The translations under genes were made by a program, and so were the position numbers. The notes beneath the pieces are model-generated. The model did not search any database, had not been told where the DNA came from, and saw nothing but the letters and a program-made list of their open reading frames with translations. From positions 188,501-252,500 of the forward strand of contig LSRY02000014.1 in assembly GCA_001643675.2 (NCBI GenBank): a stretch of 64,000 nt of DNA, in the 5' to 3' direction. Positions 36,519 to 48,007 of the stretch are shown here, in pieces; positions within the stretch are counted from its first letter, which is position 1; every line of letters begins with the position of its first letter. The DNA comes from Monocercomonoides exilis. Taxonomy: Eukaryota; Preaxostyla; Oxymonadida; Polymastigidae.

Positions 36519-39500
36519 TTCTTCTTCTTCTTCTTTTCCTTCTTCTTTTTCTACTTCTTTTTCCACATTTTTCAATGAAAACAAGCCAATTTCTTTGAAA
36601 CATCAGCAAATCGACAATCAAAACGGAATGAAAATCGAACTGAAGAATTATGAGCCAAAAAATGAAGAGAAAAAAATTATTTTAAAAATAAGAAGAAAAA
36701 GAAGGAAAAAATGATGAAGAAAGATAAAAAGGAGAAGAAGGAGAAGAAAGAGAAGAGATTTTTAAGAAGAAGAAAAAAAAACAAGAAGAAGAAGAAGAGG
36801 AGGAGGAGGAGGAGGAGGAGAAGGAGGAAGAGGAAGAAGAGGGAGAAGAGGAGGAGGAAGAAGAAGAAGAAGAAGAGGAGGAGAAGGAAGAAAAAGAAGA
36901 AGATGAATTAGCTTGAGCCGCATCATCCACCACCGCATTGACCATTGTTTTTTAATATTCAAACACTTTGTTGATGACTAGACTCGCTGGCTGTTTCGAA
37001 GAAGAAGGAATCTCATCATTGAATGCCGCATCACAAGGGAGAAGGGTTGGGGCGAGGAGAAAAGCTACTGAAACGTCAGAGGAGAGGGATAAGAGGAACC
37101 AGAATACGAAGCTGAGACGCGATTTCACAAAGGAATTGAAAGAGAGAGAGATGAATTTGAAGGACAAGTCTGTTGTTGCTTCGAAGAGATCGGTGCGAGT
37201 GGCTGGGAAGTTGTGGGGGAGGGGGTGATTGTTGAAAGAGGAAGAGGAAGAAGAAGAGGAGGAGAAAGAAGAAGAAGAGGAAGATGAAAGTGTCAATGCC
37301 AACAGAGGAGCATGCTTCGCAAGCAAAGGCAAATGGAGAATGCTGCTCAGTCTTAGCAATTGCTTCATTTGGTTTGGGGGTGCTCTTATCAATTGATGCT
37401 GTGAATTCATCTCAAACACGACACTCACTGGAGACACAGGATGATGCAGAACTTTCATCATATGAAAGAACAAGTGCACAAGAAGCTCAGAAAACAAGCC
37501 ACACTCCATCGATGTTGAAAAGGTGAAAGAAATTTCTTCTCTTTCAGCTTCTTCCCAGAGAAGATCGAGCTGTGACTTGAACTCCACACTCAGTTCCTGT
37601 TTGTTGTATTCGATCTGCATATTCAGGGGGGACGTGCAGTTGCTTCCACACGAAATCTTCACATCCACTTTCTCAGGGACGATGTTGTTGAGCTGCTGAA
37701 GTAGAAGCATCACACTCTCTGCGCTTTCTCGGCTTGCTTCTTCTTTTGATTGCATTTTGTTGAAAGAGAAATTGTTGAGTTGCTCCAAAATGAAGAAGAA
37801 AGCAGATTTGAGCTCCTAAAGACTCGATGTGGAAGGAGGTTCGCTAAGTGGAAGGGGCTGGAGGGAAAAAAAAGGAAAAGGAGGAGGAAGAGTTGAATGA
37901 GATTAATTGTTGAGAGGGTGAAAGGAGAAGAGAAGGGAAGATGAGAAAGAAAAAAAAGGAGATTAAGAAGGAGAAGAAGGAAGAAGAGAAGAGGATTGTG
38001 AAGAAGGAGAGGGAAGGCTTTTTGGTGGATGTGAGAGGACAATTTTGAAGTTGTTATTGTTATTGTTGTTTTTGTTGTTGTTGGACATTTGAGAGGATGA
38101 AGAAGAGGAACTGTCGGATGATGAATGAGATAAAAAAGAGAATAAAGAAGAAGATGAAGAAGAGGAAGAGGAGGAGGAAGATGATGATGAATCAGTTAAT
38201 GATTTCGTTTTTAATACGTTTTTGTAAGTATTATTGTTGTTGTTATTTGCATTCACAATGAAATAAACGTCACTTTCAGATCGATTGTTCCACATTTCTT
38301 CTGAACACATTTCAAACAACATTTCATTTTCTGCTTCAAATATTGTGATGTGTTGGAGACGAGGAAGAATAAATGAAGAAGAAGAAGAGGAGGAGGAGGA
38401 GGGAGATGATGATGATGAAGGAGATAGAGAAGAAGAAGATGATGCTGATGATGTTTTTGAAGCAGCAGCAGCAGAAGAAAAAGAAGATAAAGAAGAAGAA
38501 GAAGAAGAAGAAGAAACATCAGAAAAATCACCAAAAACTGAGCAGTTCTTCTTCAGAACCCAGAGGAAGCTATGCACATATGAAGAGAGATTCAAACACA
38601 CGAGCTAAGATAAGCAAAGAAGAAGGCAAGTATTTTGAGAGCAAATGACTTTGCCTGCCAATAGTGAGGATGTCAAAGAGAAGGGGATATTGCGACAAGC
38701 TGCGCTTGTGTGAGAGGAAAAGAGAGGAAGCTGTTCTTTCTCTGCAGAAGGAGCGGAGGACGATGCTGATTTGGGAGGCGCAGAAGACGAGGGAGGAGAG
38801 AGCATCACTAACAGCGCTGGAGGCAGAGGTGTGGAAGGGGTGGAAGGGGTGGGAGAAAGAAGAGGGTTTCAATAGAGAAGAAGAAGAAGAAGAGGAAGAG
38901 GAAGAGGAAGAAGAAAGAGAAAAGTTATTATTATTGCTGCAACCACTCAAACACAACACGGCATAATCTCTGAGAGTTTTGTGTGATTGATCAAACATCT
39001 GCACAAAGGATGAATGAAAAACTTTTTCATCTTCTGTCTCATTTGCTACAGACAACACGAATGGCAGCAGAGCCACGTAACTTCTTTCAACTTCAGCTAC
39101 ATCTGCGTGTTTCTGTGTGGACAATGCTTCGATTGTCTGAAGAGAAAAAGTGAGGAAAGTGATGGAGGAATCAACAGCTTTTGCTGAATGGACGAAGGAA
39201 TCAGCATCCACATTTAGTGAAGATGTGCTGCTTCATTTGCTCTTCTTTTTCTTCTTCGCATTGGAAGAAGAAGAAGAGAAAAGAGAAGGAGAAGGAGAAG
39301 GAGAAGGAGAATGAGAAGGAGAAAAAGGAGGAGGAGGAGGAGAAAAAGAGGAGGAGGAGGAGAACATGCTGCAGACAAGAAGCCAGGAAGCGGTGTTGTG
39401 GGAGGGCAGAGATACAGTGGAAGAATAACACCGAAGAGGCATTTGGCTCTGGAGTGTTTAAAAATTTTTGTTATGCATGAGATAAGGAATGGTGCAAATA

Positions 39501-40110
39501 TAAAGAAGGCAAAAAAAGAGACTTGTGTGATAAGTTCTGCACGGTTGTCGAAGGCATCGAAGAAAAGCTGAGAAGTACGACTTTGATTACTGCATATGAA
39601 GAGGAAGGAAGGAGGTGATATGTTATGCGAACACACATATCCAGTTTCATCTTCGGAAGCTGTGCTGTGAAGTGGCAGCATCTGTCGTGATGGAGCACAG
39701 ATGATTCTGTGAAGGTGAAGTCAACAACGGAGTGGGAAATTTACGCTACAAGCAGAGCAGAGAAAAAGCGGAAGCAGACAATGTGAAGAAGATTCTGACA
39801 AATTGTTCAGTGATGACATGAGTACATGCGTTCGGGAGTGTGTTTGATGGGGCACCTGATCAGGAGACGCTACTGACGGGTTTGGAGGAGGGAAGACAAA
39901 CAGAAGAATGACGAGTGAAGACAGTCAGCCCATTCTTTTTGTAAGACAACAAATCGTACTTGGAAGAATTGATTGCTCAGAGATGGTGGAAAAATGCTGT
40001 GAAGATGGTGATCAATGCGTCTGCGAAACCTTGTCGGTCATTTCAGAGAGTCTGTGCATTTTCAGAGTTTATTCCGATGAGTGTTCCGAAGGCGTTGAGA
40101 TTTGTAGATG
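35669..40110 (-). pseudogene. Decayed Ser-rich gene carried inside the hAT element
   Basis: Minus-strand gene-like pieces lie in changing frames. From upstream to downstream: a piece near 40110-39900 (LNAFGTLIGINSENAQTL, FADALITIFTAFFHHL, broken by TGA codons); 39211-38570 (helical AVDSSITFLTFSLQTIEAL, EVERSYVALLPFVLSVANE, then a long Ser run); 38601-37963 (Ser/Asn runs around EEMWNNRSESDVYFIVNAN); 37788-36952 (LLLQQLNNIVPEKVDVKISC and Ser runs); and a terminal open piece 35890-35669 (AHRFIQRQLAVLSNRSG to EYIEKDGSAILNC). Helical hydrophobic repeats suggest HEAT/ARM-like structure, but I cannot name the family. Some frame changes may be short introns, but in-frame stops in several pieces argue for decay. 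It is not transposase-like, so it is probably captured host sequence or part of an older nested insertion. Confidence 0.45.
36478..36540. repeat. TTC trinucleotide microsatellite
   Basis: About 20 nearly perfect TTC/CTT units within the hAT cargo. On the minus strand it would read as GAA/AAG repeats. Confidence 0.85.
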
Positions 40111-40136
40111 AGAATAAATGTAATGATTCGTTTCTT

Positions 40137-40257
40137 CTAATTCCTCTTCTTCCTCTTCTTCTCTTTCCTCTTCTTCCTCTTCTTCCTCTTCTTCCTCTTC
40201 CTCCTCTTCCTCCTCTTCTTCCTCTTCTTCCTCTTCTTCCTCTTCTTCCTCTTCTTT
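40137..40257. repeat. Imperfect CTT/CCT (poly-Glu type) microsatellite
   Basis: About 40 units mixing TTC, CTC and TCC. In one minus frame it encodes a pure Glu run. Not by itself evidence of a gene. Confidence 0.8.
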
Positions 40258-40476
40258 TGCATTTTCCTCTTCAGAAATAATGATTGAAGTGGATTGTTCA
40301 ACGAAGATAGTTTTATTGTCATTTCTTTTTATTGTGTTCATTTCATAATTGTTCATATGAAAGAGATAATGCATTTTTATCCCTTGTTTATTGAGATATA
40401 TTTGAAGGTTTCAAAAAATGAAATGTGTCAAAAAAAACTTAGCTGAACAAAATTGCAAAAAATGAATAAAGAAAAA

Positions 40477-43333
40477 CTATATTAAAAGCAATGCATTGAG
40501 AGTGTTGAATGAAAGAGAGTGTCTGTTATCTCCAGTGATTCTTTTCATCCTCGAGAAAATTCGTTCACAGCTTGCTTCGCTGCATGGTGATGAAACAATA
40601 GAAAAACAAATATTCGAATATATGGTGTGATCGAAACTTTTCTTAGATAAGTTAATGTAATAGATTTGAGCATTATCTTCAATAACAGAACTTGGCGATG
40701 CACTCAGCTCACTTTGGTATATCTTCATACATAATTCTTTCAGCCTATGATCTTCTTGAAATAAAACTGAATTTATTAATATTTCAAACCTTCGCTCCAT
40801 CCGATTGTTCCAATCTGACGTGATACAAGAAGATATATTGATGCACATTTCGTCTTCTTTGTCAGTCGAATGTGGAGAGATGATATCAAAAACTTTGCTT
40901 GCAAAAAGCAATTCAACTTCATCCTCTTCCGATTCAATTTCAACACCTAAAGATTCATTCGTATCTGAAAATGAATCAGAGGATCTTGATGATGATGTAA
41001 AAAAAGATGATGAACAAGACGAAGATGATGGTGGAGACGAAGACGATGAAGATGATGAAGATGAAGATGGAGATCTTGTTACTGAATCAAAAATATTAGC
41101 TGTTTGAAAATCAGGATCTTTCATATCTTTTTCTGCCATTAAAATTCCAAGAGGATCTTCTTCTAAATCATCCGAATCGTTTTCATATTCCTCTTTTGTC
41201 TTTGGTTCTTCTGGCTGTGGTGCTTCACCCCTTTCGACAGTATCTGCAATTCGAAGAAGTTTGATGATTTCTGCACAGATGTTATCAAGTTTCTTTTCTT
41301 CATAAATATCATCAAAGCAATTGAGGGACTGAGACATTGTGAAAAAGCTGACCTGTTCATCTCTAACAGATGAATGAAATCTTTCCAAAGCAAGATTGAA
41401 ACTATCATTTGATAAATAGAAATTATGTGTCATAGAATATGGAGAGAAAGTATTAATTGGAAAAGGAGAAGAAATATCACTAAGTTGATTTTTATCCAAA
41501 CTGGAAAAAGAACAATTGGATAAATTTGATTGCAATAAAGATGAAAAAGATGAATTTGTCGAGTTAAAAAAATCTGAGTGTGATGAAATATCCCTTGGTT
41601 GTGAAAACGAGGAAGATCTAATTCGAACGAATCTATTGTCTTCATTAATTTGACCTTGTTTATCAATAGTTTTTTCCGAATTTGAATGCTCACTGATTGA
41701 ATTGAGAAGATGTGCTGTTCCTCCTTTTGAATCCAACTTTTCTATCACGTGTTTTGCTTCAATAAATGAATTTGAAAATTCATTTCTAATGAACCTTTGC
41801 ATTCCAACTGGTGTTAAAACGTGTGCCAGTGATATCATTTCACCTGTTTTTTCCAAATAAAAAATGGTTATGCATCAGAACAAGAATATTAGTAATTGCA
41901 TTTTGCCAATTTGAAGATCTGAATCTTTGGAAGCATTTAATTCCATATAATATTCCAATTGTTTGAAGGATCATGGGGAAAATTTCACCAAGTTTTGTGT
42001 GATCGTTTTCCAAAAAAAGTTGCAGCCTATGAATAGGAAATAACAGTAATTCCATCAATAATGAATTTAACACTTTATCTGTAGAAATCAAAGAATGTTT
42101 TAAAATATCCTCGCTGTTTTTCCTTATAAATGAGCAAATTGGGTACAAACAAAGCCATCTCGTTTGAACAAATGAAGGACATTTTTGCTTTAGCAACTTC
42201 CTGATTGCCGAAGAATGGGCAAATTTTGCAAAAAATGTCAGATCAATCAATATTTGTCTAAGAAAATCAATTTTTGTGAAAGCTTTTGTAATAACTAAAT
42301 TTAAAAGATGGTTGGAACAATAAATAAAAAATGGAGCAACTTTAATTTTTGATAGCAAAGATTCTTCATATTCTTCAAGTGATGTAGTGAAGTTTTCCAG
42401 AGCTTTTTTCTGAGGTTTTAAACCATCTGAACAGAAACACCTAACACTTGCATGAAATGACTCCAATTCTTTTATTATGATCCAGGCTTGTTTTCTATAA
42501 TGACTAGCATTGAAACAAGGAGGATAAACTTTCCAAAAAAAAGTTGTAGTTTCTAGTGACAGAGGAGCAATTGTAACAACTGTGCATTTTTGTCCTCCAA
42601 CTATTCCACCATCCATCATGACACAAATGCATTTTCCGTATAATTCTTTCGCCCTCTTTTCTTTTGCGATTTCACTTTGAGAAATAATTAAGCTGCTTAA
42701 TTTTCAACTTGTTAAATATGGGAATATTTTTGTAGGATGTTTGTCTGGATTTTCTTGAGAAATTTTAATTAAGGCAGTAATGAAATTGTTAAATTCTTTC
42801 GACGATGCAGAAGCTATGGAAATATTGCAATGACTAACAATTTGCGCAAACAGAAATTCCAAATTAGTGCTTGTGTAGTTTACTGAATTGTCAAATTTTT
42901 TGGTTGGATCATCACGATTATTAATAACAGAAGAAAATTGCTTGAAACTTGTGATATTTTGTGTTAATAAAATTGAGCAATGATGATTTTTGATTCCAGC
43001 ATAATTCTTCCTTCCACTGACACCGCAAACTGCATCTCCTCTTGCATTTGGACAAAGGAATTGTTTGTGATATTCCCTAACTGGCGATCCGCATTCGTTT
43101 GATGGGATGTAAGATATCCATAATTTTTCGTTAACAACTTCCAACGTGACTTTTGTTAAAAACTCTTTTGCTTTAATAGGATGTTTGTAGACTTTGAATA
43201 ATTTTTATTGCGAATCAAAATAAAAGATATCCACAAGCAAACCTGCTCCTTTTTCATTTCGTTCCACCAGAGCGAGATTCAAAAAGTTGCATCCGTATTT
43301 TTTTAATTCATCGAGTTTTCTCAAATAACTCAT
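40477..43333 (-). pseudogene. hAT transposase, inactivated
   Basis: Reconstructed from ATG 43333 (MSYLRKLDELKKYGCNF). Exon 1 ends at 43243, and an intron (GTTTGC to CAAAG, 43242-43192) leads in phase to a long exon starting at 43191. The first half has Cys/His residues that could be a degenerate BED-type finger. In-frame TGA at 42704-42706 interrupts it. The same frame then continues through VMMDGGIVGG (first catalytic Asp region), RCFCSDGLK, IYCSNHLLNLV and QTRWLCLYPI. Near 41840-41856 a frameshift in a T/A run moves to the final frame, which ends with the diagnostic hAT dimerisation motif SPCSEASCERIFSRMKRITGDN and HSLSFNTLNALLLI. A Ser/Asp/Glu-rich insertion precedes that motif. One nonsense codon and one frameshift make this copy non-autonomous. 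Confidence 0.82.
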
Positions 43334-43733
43334 TGCCTAATTAAAAAAAAATGTTTTTACAAAAAAATGCAAGATGAAAAACAATAAAACTATTTTCGAA
43401 TCTATTAGTGCATCTTGAAACTCTTTGATTAGTGAATCTTTGTTTAAAATGATGGGCCCTGACATGACTTTTTTGACTGAGACACAAAAAGATCAACAAG
43501 TCACTGACTTGGAAATTCCCTAATTGTTGATCTGGTCATTTCCCATCATTAACAAAATATTCAAATTGATTTTTTTTTTGAAGTTATGATTTGAATATTT
43601 GAAATTCATGAAAATGATATGAGTGAATAAATTTCCTAACTGAATGAAAAATATTCCAAATTGAAAAATATTGTTTTGACTTAAAAAAATGAAAAAGTCA
43701 GTCAAAATCGTAATTTTTATCATTGAAAGTCAG

Positions 43734-43750
43734 TAAGTCACAAAGGCTTA
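43734..43750 (-). repeat. hAT terminal inverted repeat, right
   Basis: TAAGTCACAAAGGCTTA, exact reverse complement of 35142-35158. Confidence 0.92.
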
Positions 43751-43758
43751 GACTAAAC
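43751..43758. repeat. hAT target-site duplication, right
   Basis: GACTAAAC, identical to 35134-35141. Confidence 0.93.
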
Positions 43759-44761
43759 TTTCATCATCACTCTTTAATATTGAATATAAGTTTTCATTAT
43801 CAATTTGCTTTTTTTTTTTTTTTTTTTTTTTTTTTTTGGTTTTCGTTGAAAAAAAAAATATAATTATCCCTTCATGTTTATTTATCCTTTTTTAGGAAAA
43901 TTATTTTTACAATTATAAAAAGATATTTTTAACATGCTTTATTGGAACGTAAGGATTATTTGAATTAATAGGGTTTATAATTGCTCCATTCAAGTATTTA
44001 AATGAAAGTTGAAAAAATAGTCCAATTATGGTTTTATTTTGAATTATGAAGTGTTCAAATTTTAATAGTTATGTCAAAAAAAATACCGGACATCGCAAAA
44101 AACACCGGACAAGATCGATATCTCAATAACAGCAAGAAGAAAAATTCTGTTAAATTTCCTCAAAATATATCTCATCAATACAAACTCACATGACATACGA
44201 GACTTTCAAAATAGCTTCATTTGTGCTCAGAAAATATTATTATAAAATTCTCGTAGAAACTCAAAATCCAATTTCTCCGAATTTTTAAAAATAATTTTTT
44301 CTGAGCACAAATATAGTTGTTTTGAAAGTACCATGTATCAATTGAGTTTGTATTGATGAGATATATTTTGAGGAAATTTAACAGAATTTTTCTTCTTGCT
44401 GTTATTGAGATATCGATCTTGTCCGGTGTTTTTTGCGATGTCCGGTATTTTTTTTGACATAACTATTAAAATTTGAACACTTCATAATTCAAAATAAAAC
44501 CATAATTGGACTATTTTTTCAACTTTCATTTAAATACTTGAATGGAGCAATTATAAACCCTATTAATTCAAATAATCCTTACGTTCCAATAAAGCATGTT
44601 AAAAATATCTTTTTATAATTGTAAAAATAATTTTCCTAAAAAAGGATAAATAAACATGAAGGGATAATTATATTTTTTCAACGAAAACCATAAAAAAAAA
44701 AAAAAAAAAAAGCAAATTGATAATGAAAACTTATATTCAATATTAAAGAGTGATGATGAAA
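43759..44761. repeat. Central part of the palindrome with diverged spacer
   Basis: Arms 43759-44188 and 44343-44761 match almost exactly apart from homopolymer lengths (T29 at 43809-43837 versus A20 at 44692-44711). The 154-bp spacer 44189-44342 is itself an imperfect inverted repeat (GTGCTCAGAAAA near 44234 pairs with CTGAGCAC near 44301) with clear substitutions. It contains no gene. Short motifs with CCGGACA flank both sides. Confidence 0.85.
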
Positions 44762-45053
44762 GTTTAGTCAAAAATATGAAGCCTTTTTATTATGCGAATA
44801 ACCAATCGCACGTGAACCCTCAAAGAAACGTTATACCTAAAATCCACATTATTTTAACAAATAAATAAAAGTAGCGAATGTCAAAATGTTGCACACATAA
44901 TAAAAAACGGTATCAAAGTGGAATGGCACATTAAGAACGTCAACATTGGATAAATTTCAATACAATTTCATCAAACACAACTCAAAATTTCAAAAACTTT
45001 ATTTCGGAATAGAGTTGTTTTCAGATATTTAGCAGCAACACCTTTCTTATATA

Positions 45054-45126
45054 GGCCTGATGGCTCAGTCGGCAGAGCGTGTGGCTGTTAACCACAAGGT
45101 CGGCGGTTCGAGCCCGCCTCGGGCCG
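45054..45126 (+). tRNA. tRNA-Asn (GTT), right-arm copy
   Basis: Identical in sequence and immediate flanks to the left-arm tRNA, in inverted orientation. All cloverleaf stems and the GTT anticodon are intact, so both copies should be functional. Confidence 0.95.
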
Positions 45127-45360
45127 AAATTTTTGTTTTTTTATTCAAATATAGTTTTTTATGAAGTTTTATTCATTTAATTATTTTTGTTATTAAAGTT
45201 TATAGGAAATTTTGACTTTTTCAAATATTTTTGGAAACAAATGAATATTCAATTATTTAACCATTATTATTGTTTGTTGTATATTTTTTATTGAGAATAA
45301 TTTTATCGTTCCTTGATTTGTTGACATTAATTTACCCTTCTTTTTTTATTTGGTGCAATT

Positions 45361-47483
45361 GTGTTTTATGAACAAAACTTTAATACTAAAATAAAGATAG
45401 AACTTGTTCAATCTTTTACAATCATCTTTGAAACAATAACAGGAATGGCTTCATTTCTTTCATTCCCCGACGTACCTTCAAATTCTGCTCAAGTGGAGAA
45501 AATAGTCACTTCCGCTTTGAGAGGCAAAAATTTTATTGTGAATTCTTTTGATCAATCACAAATAAAAGCTTCAAACTCATCTTTCCCATTTCAGATTATA
45601 AAAGCAAAGGATTGCAACGAACACCCGTCAAAGCAAGGATACTTATTCTTTGACAATATGCTCGAGCATTTTCAATGTTCTTCGCAAAATGGCAATGCTT
45701 CGCAAACATTCTTTTCTACTTCTCAATTATTGGACGTTCGACGTCCACTTCCTGAAATTCCAAGTCAAAGCCTTCGTTCCGAGCAATGTTTCGGGCATAA
45801 CTCAATATATTTATCTTTATTATCATTCTATCAACAACTACATCATTCAATAATAGCAGAATCTTCCGCTTTGCCTGCTTTTTCAAATTCTGCGGAAATT
45901 TCAGGGACTCAAACACCATCGTACTCTGAAAACTATTTGCAAATGAGTTTTCCAAAGGCTACACAAAAAACTCCTTTTTGGCACTCTTCCAGCTTCACAT
46001 CCTTCTTTCCCTGTGATCCTTCGTCTATTTACTCTGATTCTTTGAAATCAATGAAAAAGAGTGAAGAAGGCAACGAACTGGAAGAAGAATTATCCGAAGC
46101 TGATGCCTTCATATTGAAAGACACATCTTCATTGTCTTCCGTGTCTATAGACGATCAGCTGATGTCAAATCTGGGAAAGCGTCGTATCCTTCATCTGAAG
46201 CTGAACAGGAGATTGCTGGAGGAGGAGGTCGACGCAAATGAAGGAGTGGACAAGAAATGGAAGACAGCTGACCTTGCAACACGAATTCACTGCGAGAAAA
46301 GTGATGGAGGAAGCAATATAGACGAAGACCAAGAATATGACGAAGAAGAAAAAGAAAAGGCTAATGAAGGAAAAAGCACGAAGGCGAGAGAAGGCTAAAA
46401 GAAAGCAAAGAAAAAGAAAAGAAACAGCAGAACGCGAAAATACAATCTGTGAAAGTCAAGCGAAGGAAAAAGACGAAGCAGATGGCAGCAAGACACACAT
46501 CAGAGTTGACTGGGAAAGTGCTGGATGCGGGATTCGGAGCCAAGGCTCTTCGCCACCTGCATCTGGCGCATTGCCCCACTTCCGCTGCTTTTCTGGCTCT
46601 CGGCGCTCTCCTGGGTCGTCTCTCTGCGCTCCGCTCCACAATAAATTGCCACTCTCCTGCAACTTTTCGGCGCTGCCTTCTTCCTCAGACAGCATTATGC
46701 CCACCTCTGTTCTGGAAGCAGCTGCCGCAGATGGGCTGGCGCATGTGCACGGCAAGCGGTGCTTGATAGAGAAAGACGAAAAGACGAAAAGAGAGATCCC
46801 CAAACGGGGCACGCGGCAGGAGCGGATGCAGCGCAAGCGTCTTGCGAGGGCTGCACTAGCCGAACAGGCACACAACGCGGAGCTGCTGCAAGAGATGCAG
46901 GAGAGCGAGGTTTTGGTGCTTCCATTCCTTGCACATGGGCGTTGGCGCTCACGCCTCACGCAGCTGCCCTCTCTGCTCGACTGCCACAAGACTCAGCTTC
47001 CCAGCAACACCAGCAATGCCAGCAATACCAGCAATACCAATAATCCCAGCAGGCACATGCAGCTCGCTCTTTTCGATGCCTTTTCCTACTTTCCGGCACC
47101 GCTTCAGCGGTTGATGCCACATTCATCTTCAACATTGTCTCCTTGCTTGTGTGAGTCTGGCCAAGACTTGTGCGACTGTCGTGGCTGGATGCAAAGCGGC
47201 AGCAGGCAATTGCACAGCCAACATGCAGATTCTCTCTTTGCCTCCCAAGGGGCCAGAAGTCGCAGGATTAAAGACTTTCGCAGATCAACAGCAGCATCGC
47301 TGGATCTTCTTTTGGAGAGTGCATGTGGCGAAAAGGCGAACTCCCTTGCCTTTTTCCCTCTTCTGGGATCGCGTGAGCGAAAAAGCACAGCGAACGAGGC
47401 GTTCAGGCAGGGCTTCTATGCCTTCCTCTTCTGATTGCCAGCCATCTGCTTGCTTTGAGCAGTCGCTGCACGACGCGCTGTGA
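45361..47483 (+). pseudogene. Right-arm copy of the 706-codon gene, two frameshifts
   Basis: Same sequence as the intact left-arm gene but 2 nt longer. An extra A in the run 46355-46358 shifts the frame after about 332 codons, so the first product stops at residue 345 (ending TKAREG). An extra A in 47380-47384 shifts it again near the end. The original frame is not restored. Both differences lie in A runs, so sequencing error is possible. If real, this copy is a recent pseudogene or encodes a truncated 345-residue protein. Confidence 0.75.
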
Positions 47484-48007
47484 ATGGACTGTCTCCGCCG
47501 CCTGCAGGCCAGCTGCGTCTCCTGCTGTTGGACAAACATATCTGTGGCATGCACTTTCTTTGGGAAGATAAAATACGATTGTTCAGGGCAAGCCATGAAG
47601 CATCTTTCTTTTCGCCTTTTTTTTTTCGTCTTTGCTGATTCTGTTTTTGTGCCTGCCGTGCTGGGTGTGCAGCGACAACTCGAGAAACAAAATAATAAGC
47701 CGAGTGGCTTTGGATAGGGCTTGAGTTTCGGCTTCTGGGCAACACGAAGCAAGCAGGACTTGCTCTGCTTCTTTTCCTGCCTTCTTCTTTGTCAGAGCTG
47801 CAGCTAGAAAAGCTGCCTGCGTGTCATTCATCAGCACAGCTTTTGCATTTCATTTGAGCACATTTATTTATTTTAATTTATTTTATTTTTTAATAATTCT
47901 GATGAATGAATGAAAATGCAAGATAAATATTGCAATTCAATTCACTCGCTTTTATTTTATTTTATTTTATTTTTTTTTTCAATGGCATTTGAAGAAAACA
48001 CACAAAA

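Larger units (their letters stand above)
35142..43750 (-). mobile_element. 8.6-kb hAT-superfamily transposon inserted in the palindrome
   Basis: The element is 8,609 bp with perfect 17-bp terminal inverted repeats (TAAGCCTTTGTGACTTA at 35142-35158; TAAGTCACAAAGGCTTA at 43734-43750) and a perfect 8-bp target duplication GACTAAAC. The duplication has TA in the centre, as in the nnnTAnnn preference described for Buster-type hATs. The uninterrupted site survives in the other palindrome arm, which fixes the ends to the base. Subterminal GTCAGT/GTCACTGACTT-like motifs recur near both ends. The right third encodes a disabled hAT transposase (40477-43333). The left two thirds hold a decayed gene-like region and microsatellites unlike anything expected in a hAT element. 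Confidence 0.9.
31898..48007. repeat. Giant inverted duplication (palindrome), left arm split by a hAT element
   Basis: The sequence at 31898-35141 is the reverse complement of 44762-48007, and 43759-44188 is the reverse complement of 44343-44761. Removing the hAT insertion at 35142-43750 plus one target duplication gives one continuous palindrome with arms of about 3.67 kb around a 154-bp spacer (44189-44342). Outer arm segments are 3,244 and 3,246 bp. The 2-nt difference is accounted for by two extra A bases in the right arm (runs at 46355-46358 and 47380-47384). Inner arms differ mainly in a T29 versus A20 homopolymer. Each arm carries a tRNA-Asn gene and a 706-codon gene. Identity was compared by eye, so a few other substitutions may exist. 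Confidence 0.92.

Noticed and set aside
36682-36945. Ser-only and Lys/Arg-only ORFs around the GAA/TTC repeats as small genes
   Set aside because: They are translations of microsatellites in all frames, without any non-repetitive conserved segment.
40137-40257. Poly-Glu ORF as a gene
   Set aside because: Pure triplet repeat with no supporting flanking protein sequence.
31898-48007. Palindrome as a pure assembly fold-back artefact
   Set aside because: One arm carries an 8.6-kb insertion with target duplications and the other the empty site, the arms differ at homopolymers, and each outer flank leads into different unique genes. An artefact cannot be fully excluded without reads.
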